A model generated the notes under the pieces. It did no database searches and was not told where the DNA came from. It saw nothing but the letters and a program-made list of their open reading frames with translations. The translations under genes were made by a program, and so were the position numbers. This document shows positions 10,620 through 22,510 of a DNA stretch of 64,000 nt, piece after piece. Origin of the DNA: Diospyros lotus (lineage: Eukaryota > Streptophyta > Magnoliopsida > Ericales > Ebenaceae); contig NC_068346.1 of assembly GCF_014633365.1 (NCBI RefSeq), forward strand, positions 15,769,030 through 15,833,029, in the 5' to 3' direction. The stretch's first letter is position 1. Each line of letters begins with the position of its first letter.

Positions 10620-12515
10620 AGAAGGCTCTAAGGCATTGGCATTCTTTTTCCCCCTTCATTCTTTCTCATTTTCTCTTTTTCGCTCCTTATTTGTTGAAGC
10701 TTTAAAAAGGGAAGGGTGCACTTGTAGCAAGTCTACTTATTCATTCCAACATCCCTATGCTGTTGTAGTAGCTCTTCTCAAGCAAGAATCAAAAGGGAAG
10801 GATCTAAGACAAGTTCTTATACTTCTCTCTCTTTCTGATGCAAGTTCTTGGACCTCTTTTCCTTTTTGATGCAAGTTCTTAACCCATTTTCAGTTGAGAT
10901 TCATTGGTTTCCTTCATCTTTGAGATTTTGTTATTGAAAATTTTTGTTTTTAGATAAATTGACCATGTTATACTCTTGGGAATATAAGTCTCTGTGTTTA
11001 TATCCGATTTAAAAACTATTTTTTGTTACTAAAACTAGACATCATAATTAAGCTTCATTTTGGACATATTGCTTGAATTATTAGGCTATGTTTTGAGCTT
11101 GTAATAGCCTTGTGAGTCACTATCTAAATTTGAAATTTTACTGTTTCAGGATAAATTGACTTTGCTTCGATTTTTGGGGTATACCTTTTTGTTGTTATAT
11201 CCAATTTTGAATCCATTTGTTGATTCAGAAACTAGAGATTATGAATTCAATTTAGCCATATTGTTTGTGGTATTTGACCCAGTTATGAGACTGAAACCGA
11301 TCCTTGAAGTCACCGTTTATAATCTAGAATGTCTGGAATTTAATTTATTCAATCCCTTTTTGTATTGGTTTCACTTCCTATGTTTAATATTATGGTTCTT
11401 GCCTATGCTATCATGTATAATCTTGTTGTTCTTTCTTGAAGAGTCCTCATTCAAAGCCTAATTAAATAGGGTTCGATTCACCCTATATTTCTAAAAGGAA
11501 TAACGCCTCTCTAAATTCGGGTTAAGCTCAATGCAAGTGTTTGTTGCATCTGCGTGTTTTTGGGCCATTGTGCATGTTGGTTGTTAATGTATATATTCAT
11601 TGGTTTTACATTATAGTTGGGCATCATTGGGCTATTTGTTGTAAAAGTATATTCATGAGCATGATGATGAGTTTAATACATATACATGTGTTGAGCATAT
11701 GTTTGGAAATATTTTAAGAGTATGGTCATGTATGCATACATGCGTAAATGTACTCTGAAAAATTTATGTGTGGCATGATGGTTAATGCGCTTGGCGGAAA
11801 GTGTTAGTGGGGTATACCCACAAGCTCGGTAGATGAAAGTTTGACATGATGGAGCTTTAACTCAATATGCTCGCTTGAGAAATTCAGTGCATGGGAGCTT
11901 TGACTCATTATGTTTGCTAGAGAAAAATCAATGCGTGGAAGGACTTCAGTCCACAAGTTGAGGGTTAGGCTTGTAGGTATTTATGTAGACATATATGTAT
12001 GTATTCTTTCTTATATGATGTGGTGGAGCATAGCATGGATGCACTTAATGTATCATGTCATTCGATATTGTTTTGATTCTTATTACTTTACGTTCCTTTC
12101 AAATTATACTTGCTGAGCCTTATGGCTCATATTTATTTTTACATAATTCTAGGTAAGGAAAAAACTATAGAAGAGGGTGAGGCCAATGGAGGTTGATCCT
12201 TGTGGGGTAGTGATGTGTACAGAGCAATCCTGACTAAAAAATCTTTGGGGGATGTTTTTAGTATAGGGAAAAGACTATTTTATTTTTTTATGTTGAACTC
12301 AATTGTGTTTTTGAAATTTGTGGGTGGTTAAGTCTAAGGGATTTATTAACTTAGATGCCCTGCGCTGTAAGTATTATTTTAGCTTCTGATGATAAATGAA
12401 TAAGGTCAAGAATAGGCTTTTTAATTGAGTTATATATGTATCAATCTTTTTGGAGATTGTCTCTCGAATTCCCTGGTAGCAGGATCACCGGGAATTGGGT
12501 CGCCATATATTGTTA
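10620..12515 (+). mobile_element. Long-LTR-family block (copy 1), ends approximate
   Basis: Assigned by order of shared boxes: GATGCAAGTTCTT repeats (about 10839 and 10869), CGATTCACCCTATATTT...AAAAGGAATAACG (about 11470), the stem-loop TGAGCC-TTAT-GGCTCA (12114-12129), then AGGTAAGG, GTGTACAGA, and a tail like that of the copy ending at 32978. The frame at 11156-11461 is non-conserved. Neither terminus nor a TSD could be fixed. Confidence 0.6.
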
Positions 12516-13499
12516 ATTGTTGATTTGTAACAATGAACGAATGATTACCATGGAGGCAAAAAATGAAACCAAAGGGTTATTCAAGCCCCACCATAGATTT
12601 CAAAATCTTTGAAGTGAATCTTGAAATTATATATTAATAATCAATTCTCCATCACAAAGAATTTAATTTTACTTCAGCTAAAATCAAGACATATAAATGG
12701 TCCTTGCAATTTATTTATGGATCATGATAAAATAAGAACACCTTACATTGGAGACACTCTTTACAAAATAGATAATGTTAGAAAAGGCAATAGTTTAGAT
12801 GGTATTTTCTTTGTGTTTTAGTTTTCAATTTTAAGTTTTGTGTGTTTGAATGTCAGTTTTGAAATTTTTGAAAATGCGTTTTTTTTTTTTGTCATTTTAA
12901 AAAATTATTTTTCTTAAAACAGAAAACTAGAAAACACATTTACTTTGAAATTTTGAAAAAAAATATATTTTATGATATTTTATTTAATGAATTTGATTAT
13001 TAAATAATAAAATTAACTCTTTTTAATATAATATTTTATATTAAATATTATTATACATAATAATATATGTAATACACTTAATAATATAATATATGTTTTC
13101 TTATATTTTTAATTATAATATAGATATACAATATTTTTAAAATTTTAAATAAATATATAATTTTTTTTAGAATTTAAGAATAATTTTTTCTTTTCTTTCT
13201 TTCTTTTATTTTTTTCTTTTATTTTTTTTTCTTCTATTCTCTTTGGTGCATGCATCTTCTTCATCGCCGGTGACCACCGTTAGTCGGAGATTCACATGAT
13301 TAGAGCCTACCATTAGAAACACCAAGTCAAGGGGGTCACATACACAAAAAAGGGCCAGATTTAACCATTGAATTTTCATAGATCTGATTTTTAATTTTTG
13401 GCCAAAACTAAAAAATCCACTGTCAGTCGCCACTGGCCACTGTGGCCAGTGGTTTTTGGCGATCAGAGGCCTTTTTCACCTCGTCGGCCATGGCCTTAT
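12516..13499. other. AT-rich intergenic DNA, possible MITE relic
   Basis: About 12780-12960 has a mirrored TTTTAGTTTTCAATTTT / GAAAACTAGAAAAC pattern suggesting a decayed MITE, without clear TIRs. 12960-13200 is nearly pure AT. 13230-13499 is more GC-rich but has no supported gene. Confidence 0.35.
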
Positions 13500-15536
13500 T
13501 GTAGGTGCCCCTAACTAGGGACTTACAAAAAGATGACATATATGTCAAAACCAACTAAAGCATTACACATCTCCCTTGTTATAACAACGGAAGTCACACT
13601 CATACATTCTTACTCATAGACATATACATTAGGGAACACATACCCACAAACGTAACTTAATATTGCACACCATATTAGGGTCCACAAACCCACCATATCC
13701 CCTTAGAGGTACAACCTAGAACATAAACAAGCGTAACTTAATATTACACAACACAAAACACCTCCCAAGGACCTTTTGGTTGAGACGGGTTTGTACACAC
13801 TTCTACCCTAAGGTTCCAGCTCCACTTGACTCGCCCTCTTCTTTAGCCTTACCCTGACTTGGAATGATGTAAGCAAATATAAGCCACAAGGCCTAGCAAG
13901 CATAACTAGAAGAAAGCGAGCACAAGAGTCATAGGTATGAGAGGCAAAAAAGTCATGAATGCCATTTAAGGTACTTCCACATGATAATATGATGAAACAT
14001 ACATCCATGCTCATATGCAATCTTTTTAAAACCATAATCATGGGACCAAAGTCCAAAACCATGGGACCGAAGTTTGAAACCTTGGGACCAAAGTCCAACT
14101 CTAAGCCGAAGCTTTTTCTACAGATATATCCTGCGGACTCATCCGCTGCACACATCATGAGGCCTTTACATATTTTTAAAAAATATTTTCATGCCCATGC
14201 CTCATGCATCATCATAACATGCATATTTATAATAATTTCTCATATATAACTAACATGCGATTATCGAAGCAATATGCACAATAGGGCAACATTCATGCAA
14301 AACAACATCAACCCATTGCATGTCTACAATAAAACATCATTCCCAAAGAAAGATAAGGTGAATCAAAGCCCTATTTGAGATTAGGAGGCATAACTGAGAA
14401 CCATAAAATAATTTACTAGAAATGAGAGTAACTTGCTAAAATAGAAGCTTAAACTTGCAATAACAAGAATAAGAGTATGGAACTTGCATAAAGAGGAATT
14501 GAACTTGCAATTTAGAAGATTAAGCAATAGGAACTTGCAATTTAAAACATAAACTTGAGACAAGAGGAATTGAACTTGTAAAATAGGAAAATAACTTGCA
14601 AGATAGGAATAAGAACTTGCTTATTAATAAAAAGACTGAGATCTTGCCTCTTAAGTGAAACAAAGAGGAATGAGAACTTGTCTTAAATATCTTCTTAATT
14701 CTTGCAGTGTACCGGGGTTGCTTATGCCACAACCCAAACTCACACGGGTAGAATTTCCCTTGATTTCTCTAAAATTCTCCCTAATTTCCCAAAAACCTTC
14801 CCTTAAAATCTCCCTATCTCACTCAATACCAAGGCCTATCTATAGGCCAAGGGAAAGGGACAATGTGGAAATAACATGGGGGGAGGGGCAAAGGGTATCA
14901 AAATCTGGTGGAAAAAAAAGCATGTTTGGACACTTGGCATGGGTTGGGCGCCACTTGGCAGTGGCTGGGCGCGGAGCAGGGCCCGGCGTGGCGCGCATGG
15001 GCACGTGGCAGCGCTCATGCCAACTGCGTGACTGTGGGCAGGCGTCTGGCCTCACGTCCCTACGGGCGCATGGGCCCCCACGAGGCCGTGCGTCTACTGG
15101 GTTTTAAAAAACCCAACTTTGATTGCTTTGCCGCGGGTTCGATCTTGCGACCTCTTCCTCCTCCTTGGCACTCCCAACCATCTCGCCTTCAACCCTCTTT
15201 GCTCCTTATCACAAGAAATATATTTTTAAGGCATTTTTAGGTTTCCAAAATTTCACTTTAACCCCAAATTAATAATTCCATAATTACTCCCACATAAAAT
15301 AATTAATTACCTTGATTTCCCATTTTTATCCTGAAAACACCATAAATAATTATTTTAATCCCAAAAACATACCAAAATTAATATTTTCCATTAATCTCTG
15401 TAAAACCTCACATAACTCAATAAATTACCCTAAAACTCATAAATTAATTATTTTCCTTAAATCCTCAAATATTCAATAATCAATTCAAATGCCGAAATTA
15501 AAAATAGTTAATTATCTCAAATTTCAGGATATTACA
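13500..15536 (-). mobile_element. Long solo LTR (copy 4), 2.0 kb
   Basis: On the minus strand it starts TGTAATATCCTGAAATTTG and ends ...GGGCACCTACA. The start matches that of the copy ending at 46232. A likely target duplication is CTTAT (13495-13499) and ATTAT (15537-15541), one mismatch. It has stem-loop TAGGCC-TTGT-GGCTTA (13880-13895, read on minus), the GATTCACC box (about 14356) and many AACTTGCA repeats (14440-14710; GCAAGTT on the sense strand). No internal coding domain or PBS follows, so it is a solo LTR. Confidence 0.7.
14039..14100. repeat. Tandem repeat, about 22 bp x 3
   Basis: Three units of the form YWTGGGACCRAAGTYYRAAAC lie in the copy-4 LTR, between its stem-loop and its GATTCACC box. 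They occupy the place where other copies carry different short tandem or palindromic arrays. Confidence 0.75.
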
Positions 15537-16320
15537 ATTATACATCGCCATAAATCATTTCTTTTCATCTTCTTCTATAGTCATAAAACATTTCTCTTCA
15601 TCTTCATCCTCAAAGGCCATGAAACATATTTTTGCCTTTTTTTTTTTTTTTTTCAAATTGGAAAGATTCACTTGATTCGCTTCCATGTCATGCATTGAAA
15701 GCATGCATTTTTAAATATTTTGAATGCTTCTTCTTCTTTTTATATTTCTTTTCTTCCTCTTTCTTTGGACACTCATTTTTGTAATGCCCAACTTCTTGAC
15801 AATTGTAACAAATAGGAAGCAATTTCTTGCTATAATTACCTTGCTTTTTCATTAAACTCTTTCCGGTCTTTTCTAGGATAATTACATCTTCATCATTTTC
15901 ACTAAAATACTCTCTTTCACTTTTAGTTAAAAATTTAACTTTTAAAGCTATATTCTTCATATTCTTTATGGGTTCTTTCATTTGATTAAGAACTAATTCA
16001 TGGGTTAAAAGATTCCCAATGACCTCTTTCATTTTCAAAATTCCAAGATCTTTGGCTTGAGTGATAGCGGTAACCATAGGTTGCCAATCTATGCTAAGTG
16101 ATCTAAGTATTTTCTTTACTTGATCATTTTCGGGAATAACCTTGCCAAGCATCCTTAGAGAGTTGACCAATTTTTGAAACCTAGCACTCATATCATTAAT
16201 GGTCTCTTTGGCTAACAATTTGAACCCTTCATATTTTTAATCACCAAAAATACTATAATTTGTATATTAAAAATTCTTTTTATGTTAATCATCAAAACTT
16301 AATTAATATGAGCAAGTTGT
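15537..16320 (-). pseudogene. Ty1-copia gag fragment with zinc knuckle
   Basis: The open part (15688-16218) reads a copia UBN2-type gag: ETINDMSARFQKLVNSLRMLG, then WQPMVTAITQAKDL, and a CCHC zinc knuckle CYNCQEVGHYKNEC followed by a Lys-rich tail. Beyond its stop the minus strand still reads ICFMAFEDEDEEKCF-like gag C-terminal sequence in a shifted frame up to 15537, where the long LTR interrupts it. Upstream residues YEGFKLLAKE extend the frame past 16218 before a stop. Protease and polymerase are absent, so this is a relic. Confidence 0.85.
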
Positions 16321-17000
16321 CTCAACATTCTCGCCCTTTTTGATGATGACAAAAACATGATTCATGAGATGATTAATTTGATAAAATGTTTTGGATATAG
16401 CTTAGATAAAAAAAAATTTAGGAGCAAACCTGATTGCCTTGATTGCACATGCTTGTCTTGAATGGCTAAATTTATTTCCTATCTCTCAAATATACAATTT
16501 TCTTATATACAAGATCTCTCAATCATAAAAATTTTTCATACATTTTTCTCCCACATACAAAAATAAAATTGTAACACACTCTCATACATACAATCTCTCA
16601 TCTCACAACATCTCATTTTTCTCCCCCTTTTTGTCATAATCAAAAAGACATTGTTAGTGAAGAAAATACAGATTTAAACAATATAATCCATGAGAGACAT
16701 TTACTAAACATAATCCACATAAACAATATGATAAAAATATGAAAGATCAGTTTAGCTAGAATGGCAAAGAAACAATAATTGAAGCTCATCTGTCAGAGAA
16801 TTACGTGCTAACCATTCCAACCACAAATCCAATATTACACAACATCTAAGAAAGCAATCATAGAATATTCAAGGGGTACAATATTATTATAGAATCTACA
16901 AAGCAATAATCTAATTCAACCACGTTGATAGCTTTGGATTTCACCGATACTCAGTGCTGATGATGGTTACCGAACACGACGGATCCAAATTTATTAACAT
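16321..17000. other. Copia-associated noncoding DNA
   Basis: No coding frame. Two pyrimidine-rich tracts (16330-16350 and 16619-16650, CTCCCCCTTTTTGTC-like) resemble linker or PPT-like sequence often seen around copia elements. Assignment to the neighbouring gag relic is inference. Confidence 0.35.
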
Positions 17001-17189
17001 TGTAACAGCCTACCTTCTCAGGGCGTGTTATGCCTTAGAAAATTTGGTCTTATTTTTTTTTTCTTTCTTTCTAAATTATATTATTCCTGAAATTCCCTAA
17101 GACCTATCTAGTGCTTAATTTATACACTAGAGGTAAATACAATCTTATAAAGCGGAAGCTGAATCGAACCTGCTCATGGCATTACATAC

Positions 17190-17881
17190 TGTTGTTGCCA
17201 AAATACAACAATTAGAATTTCTAGGAGTGGGATGCACGTGGATGTTGTCGGCCTAGGGACTCGATCGAAGATTTGGTTGCAAAACTAAGGGGGGCTTCCG
17301 AAGGGTTCCTTCCGAAGGGATGCTTCCGAAGCCTTCCTTCCGAAGGGTATTTGTGGGCTTCCGAAGGTCACTTCCGTAGGCAGCTTCCGAAGGTCTTCTC
17401 CAGCAGCTTCTGAAGATCTTCCCTGCAGCTTCCGAAGGGTTTTTTGTCCTTCCAAAGGGTATTTGGTTCTTCCGAAGGAACTGTAGTGGACAAACAAGGA
17501 TTAGAAGGCTCGCGAGATTTTCCTCCCGCGAAGGCCCTCCGATGCTCAAGTCAGTAACGAAAGGAAAATAATCGCAATGAATGGAAAAGAATACTAAGTT
17601 TCGGAAGGAAAGTGGGAGAGAAATACTGATGTCCCGATCCCCCTCTGAGGGTTGAACTTGGCCTTTTATAGAGATCGAGTGGGGAGCACACGTGGCCCTT
17701 CCGAAGGATTCCTTCCGAAGGAACCTTCTCCAGCCGTTTTCGAATGTGGCTTCCGAAGCTCTCCTCAGCACCTTCCGAAGCTCCTCCTCAGCACCTTCCG
17801 AAGCTCCTTCTCAACAGCTTCCGAATGTGGCTTTCCCGCCATGCTTGGACTTTTTTGTTTTTGATTTTTTGGGGCACCACA
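17190..17881 (-). mobile_element. Solo LTR, 692 bp, rich in TTCCGAAGG motifs
   Basis: TGTTGTTGCC...GGGCACCACA flanked by CATAC (17185-17189 and 17882-17886). The sister LTR at 21470 lacks the insert, proving the empty site. TATAAAA on the minus strand (17664-17670) suggests minus sense. About twenty copies of TTCCGAAGG or near variants occur in two clusters (17290-17480 and 17697-17830). The long frame at 17253-17771 just translates these repeats and is not accepted as a gene. Confidence 0.9.
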
Positions 17882-18067
17882 CATACATAACTAACTGAAC
17901 ATGACATTAATTACAAAGTTAATACATAAGCTTCTGAAAATAAATTAGAACATATATAATTCTTGAACTATTAATATTACAACATAAAATGGCACATTTA
18001 CTCGTTTCTTGACGTCTCGCGTCACTACACATCTTCAATCTCTATATCATCACTACAAATCCCGACT

Positions 18068-18118
18068 GGAACGTCGAATGTTCCAGGGGCAAACCCAAGT
18101 TAGATGATGACCATCTAA
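18068..18118 (-). other. Two-hairpin module in LTR
   Basis: GGAACGT-CGA-ATGTTCC (18068-18084, one G-T pair) is followed 15 bases later by TTAGATG-ATGAC-CATCTAA (18100-18118). The module recurs at 21650-21701, 49315-49367 and 63778-63830. Confidence 0.8.
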
Positions 18119-19442
18119 GTAAGGGTACATAATGCTATGTCATGTGTGTATGCAATGACTTACCTCGTAGGTGTCAACTGCACCCCTCATGCTACCTACC
18201 ATTTTTGCGGCCACCTCTTTCGAAGCCGGGGTGTATGAGTGCACCCTTGATAAAGCAGCGGTGCCAGTTCGTACTTCCTACGGCCTCAAATGCTTGTGAT
18301 CAATAATATCGACGTGTATTTATGCATTTCATAGTCATTTCATGTATGCAGTTTACGTGATAGATACATATCAGGGCATGTCAATATGATGAAAACATTC
18401 CCGAGGATCGGGTTTCTTAAACATAAATCAGTTAAAACCAAACATTTTTCGTAAAACTAACTTTAATTGGGAAGTACCACTTACCTTCTCAATCTTATCG
18501 AGCTACCTCGATATCCATGACTTGCCTCGTGCATCATCTCAATTTGCGTGCCAACCTCAAAATTCGACAAGTCACTCTAACTTAATCCTCAAAGCATCAT
18601 AATTACCATAATTATTTAAATAAACATTAAAACCTATTTTTTCATAATTTCTTGCATTTTCTTTAACTTTCTCTCTATTTCTTCCTATTTTTCCTCAATA
18701 AATCCAAACTAAATATTCCTAAAATATTTTATCAAATATTTCACTACAACAATTCATAAAATAATATTCTTGAATTTCTAAAATTTTTTAGAAAATTTTA
18801 CTCACCTTAACTTAGCATCTCTGGTTTTCTCGATATCCATGCCATATCCTCAAAACGCGTGCCTGGGCCGTTTTCTCTCCCAAAATCTTCGGAATAATAA
18901 TAAATCACCAAATCCTATTTTTTGGAATTTTTTCGCGACCTTTTCCTATTTTTTTCTTAATTTCACCGAAATAATTCTCTAATTACAATAATATACTCAA
19001 ACACTGAATTAATTGGCATTACGATACCGAAAACACAAAATTAATAACTCAAAACTTAGTTAAAAAGGACGATTCATCCTAGTGTCCTCGTCGGGCTGTC
19101 GTTTCATTCTAAAACCACTGAAGGGTTGCTCATTATGCAAAACCAGAGCCCCCCTAAGGTTCCGTTGATTTTTTGGGAGCCTCCTACAACGATTCGGTTT
19201 TTCAGCCTAAATGGCAGCTGTAATTTAGCTATACCAAAAATTGTTCCCGATCCGATTTCTTTTGATACCATAAATCCTATCTCGGAACGCTCATCGAAAT
19301 CATATCATTTTCCTTAGACAATTTCACTCCGAGGCATTCCCTGCAGTCAATTCTGTACTTATAACTGCTATTAAGCCAATTTTTCGGTATTCTAAACTTA
19401 TCGAAATTACGTGGCAACCTCATACGAACATGGGGTATTACA

Positions 19443-19455
19443 TTTTCTCCTCCTT
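19443..19455 (-). other. Polypurine tract (PPT)
   Basis: The minus strand reads AAGGAGGAGAAAA directly before the LTR start TGTAATACCCC. This is the expected plus-strand primer site for reverse transcription. Confidence 0.85.
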
Positions 19456-21266
19456 ACAAAAATTTCGTCATCAAAATTTGCCACATGTCCTAAAAACCTT
19501 AAAATTTCATCTTTAAAATTAATACCTAACTAATCAAATAACTAGTGAAGATCCTATTCAAAACTTGTGAATACTGATGCGCATATCAAAATCCAAACCC
19601 TTGGACTGACCATGCTCATAGACAAGTACACTTGTCAACCATGCATATCTTTCGAATTTCTCTTTCAAAGCCACTAACCACATAACTTGGTCTTTGGGCC
19701 ACGAGTCTCTACTCGAGCTCCTATCTAAGTTAGTACTCACATCATCATAATGAGCCCGCGACTCAATTTCCAATTTTTCTTTTCACTAAATCATCCAATT
19801 GATATCCTTAATTACGATATTCTACGATGTCATTTATCTTAAACTAATCAATCATGCTTTGATAATCTTCCAACCTTAACACAAGAGTCCTGATCTTGAT
19901 ATATCTTGACTTTTATCAAATTGATCCTTCAAGAAATATTTTTATGTCATCAAATTATTTCACGTACCCTTGGATCCAAAAACATCACAAACATACGTCA
20001 TCACATATCCTCGAAACTAGCTATACCCTACCTTAGGTCATCTCAAACTTAGTCATTGCTTAATCTTTACTTGTGCTAATCTATTCGAGATTTCTATTAT
20101 TTCCTCATTCTTGTAGGTATTCATCTCCTGATATAATTTCAAGTTTCTGTCAATTGTCCACAATCATCTTTTAATCATGTAACTATTTTCTCAAGAAATC
20201 TTATTAATAGATTCTATCTGTTTCCAAAACTTCCTTTCGTAACTTAACCTTTATTGACCGAAATCTAACGTTGTCTTCCAAGTCTAGCAATACTAATATC
20301 TATTCATCCATACCCATACTCAAATAAGTCTTCACATTCTTCAAAGTGATCCTTAAATTACATTTTATATCATCAATTTAACCATTTGATCCTCTAATTT
20401 CTCGAATTAATTCTCGAGTGATAACATTTCATATCAACTTACTCTAAATATGCTCGATCCTTTTCGGAGCAACCGACCTTTGCTTGAACCAACCTCTACT
20501 CAAAACGTTTGGCTCGTCTCCTGGAACCTGTCTGGATATCTGACTTTTCGGAACTTCCGATCCTCATGGTGTTTATGACAATCGACCTTGATTTCATGTT
20601 CTCAACACGGAGCCTCACGCTCTCATCATTTCTTTTCATTTGATCCTAACTCTTTAACTAGGCCATGTCACATCAGATTAATCATCCATGATTCGATCAT
20701 TCTTGATAACCATAGTTATCCTATCATATCTTTCATTGTAAATCGACAGTCTCTAAATCTCTCAAATCCATAATCATGGTTACCGAGTCATCCTTATACC
20801 CGAATCATATCATCGGTTCCTAACTTTAATAGCTCGATCATTGTACTAGCTTCTATCAGGCTTTTACTATTCATCGAGAATAGTAATCGTATACTGGAAT
20901 AGTGTATGTTTGTGAATAGTACACCAGGTAAGTTCCCAAGAAAGAGAGGTGGGTCACAAATGGACACACTTAAATACCAAGTCTTTCCTTAGCTAGAACT
21001 TGCCTAGACATGCACTTCCATTACACAACACTTAAATCCAATAACCCCTAAGCCTTCAACCGACAATCCTCGAATCTCCAAGCAAGGATTTCGTCTTATG
21101 AACCATTAATTTCTTTCCCCTAAGCCTCCACTTAGGGTTCCTACTAACTGGTTCTATCAATGTCGAATCCTCTTAAGTCTCCAAATTGTTATTTCCTAAT
21201 CTCCAAATAGGGTTTAACTCTGATATCAACTATATCCGAGTCACTTAGGGCTTCTGATAATCTTAA
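19456..21266 (-). other. Interior of the LARD-like element
   Basis: About 1.8 kb without recognisable gag, protease, reverse transcriptase or integrase on either strand. It may serve only for packaging and priming, or be a deleted derivative of an autonomous element. Confidence 0.6.
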
Positions 21267-21280
21267 GCTCTGATACCAAC
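21267..21280 (-). other. Primer binding site (tRNA-iMet type)
   Basis: The minus strand reads GTTGGTATCAGAGC across this site, directly after the LTR end. It complements the 3' end of plant initiator tRNA-Met. Confidence 0.9.
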
Positions 21281-22510
21281 TTTAATAGCCCACCTTCTCA
21301 GGGTGTGTTATGTCTTAGGAAATTTGATCTTATTTTTTTTTCTTTCTTTCTAAATTACATTATTCCCGAAATTCCCTAAGATCTATCTAGTGCTTAATTT
21401 ATACACTAGAGGTAAATACAATCTTATAAAGCGGAAGCTGAATCGAACCTGCTCATGGCATTATATACATAACTAACTGAACATGGCATTAATTACAAAG
21501 TTAATACATAAGCTTCTGAAAATAAATTAGAACGTACATAATTCTTGAACTATTAATATTACAACATAACATGGCACATTTACTCGTTTCTTGACGTCTC
21601 GCGTCACTACACATCTTCAACCTCTGTACCATCACTACAAATCTCGACTGGAACGTCGAATGTTCCGGGGGCGAACCCAAGTTAGATGATGAACCATCTA
21701 AGTAAGGGTATATAAAGCTATGTCATGTGTGTATGCAATGTCTTACCTCGTAGGTGTCAACTGCACCCCTTATGCTACCTACCATTTTTGCGGCCACCTC
21801 TTTCGAAGCCGGGGTGTATGGGTACACCCTTGGTAAAGCAGCGGTGCTAGTTCGTACTTCCTACGACCTCAAATGCGTGTGATCAATGATATCGACGTGT
21901 ATTTATGCATTTCATAGTCATGTCATGTATGTAGTCAACGCGATAAATACATATTAGGGCATGTCAATATGATGAAAACATTCCCGAGGATCGGGTTTCT
22001 TAAACATAAATCACTTACAACCAAACATTTTCCGTAAAACTAACTTTAATTGGGAAGTACCACTTACCTTCTCAAGCTTATCGAGCTACCTCGATATCCG
22101 TGACTTGCCTCGTGCATCGCCTCGTTTTGCGTGCCAACCTCAAAATTCGACAAATCACTTCAACTTAATCCTCAAAGCATCCTAATCACCATAATTATTT
22201 AAATAAACATTAAAACCTATTTTTTCATAATTTCTTGCATTTTCTTTAATTTTCTCTCTATTTCTTCCTATTTTTCCTCAATAAATCCAAACTAAATATT
22301 TCTAAAATATTTTCTCAAATATTTCACTACAACAATTCATAAAATAATATTCTCGAATTTCTAAAATTTTCTAGAAAATTTTACTCACCTTAACTTAGCA
22401 TCTCTGATTTTCTTGATATGCGTGCCATATCTTCGAAACGCGTGCCCGGGCCGTTTTCTCTCCCAAAATCTTTAGAATAATAATAAATCACCAAATCCTA
22501 TTTTTTGGAA
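21281..22510 (-). repeat. 5' LTR of the LARD-like element, truncated
   Basis: Aligned base by base with 17001-18925 apart from scattered substitutions and the missing 692-bp insertion. Homology stops abruptly after TCCTATTTTTTGGAAT. It lacks the outer LTR part corresponding to about 18926-19442. It contains the hairpin module at 21650-21701. Confidence 0.88.

Larger units (their letters stand above)
17001..19442 (-). repeat. 3' LTR of the LARD-like element (1745 bp without its insertion)
   Basis: Sense-strand ends are TGTAATACCCC (at 19442) and ...AGGCTGTTACA (at 17001). A poly(T) tract lies near 17046-17060. It contains the two-hairpin module at 18068-18118. It closely matches 21281-22510 once the insertion at 17190-17881 and one TSD copy are removed. 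Confidence 0.88.
17001..22510 (-). mobile_element. Non-autonomous LTR retrotransposon (LARD-like)
   Basis: Two near-identical long repeats (17001-19442 and 21281-22510) flank a 1.84-kb interior. Immediately inside the right repeat the minus strand reads TTGGTATCAGAG, the initiator-tRNA-Met PBS. Immediately inside the left repeat it reads the polypurine tract AAGGAGGAGAAAA. This fixes minus-strand orientation. The interior has no gag or pol domain that I can recognise; the longest frame (19558-19773) is only 71 aa. The right (5') LTR lacks its outer ~0.5 kb, so no TSD can be scored. The left LTR carries a nested 692-bp insertion. Confidence 0.88.

Noticed and set aside
17253..17771. 172-aa open frame
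   Set aside because: It is a translation of the TTCCGAAGG repeats in a solo LTR, with no domain and a start in repeat sequence.
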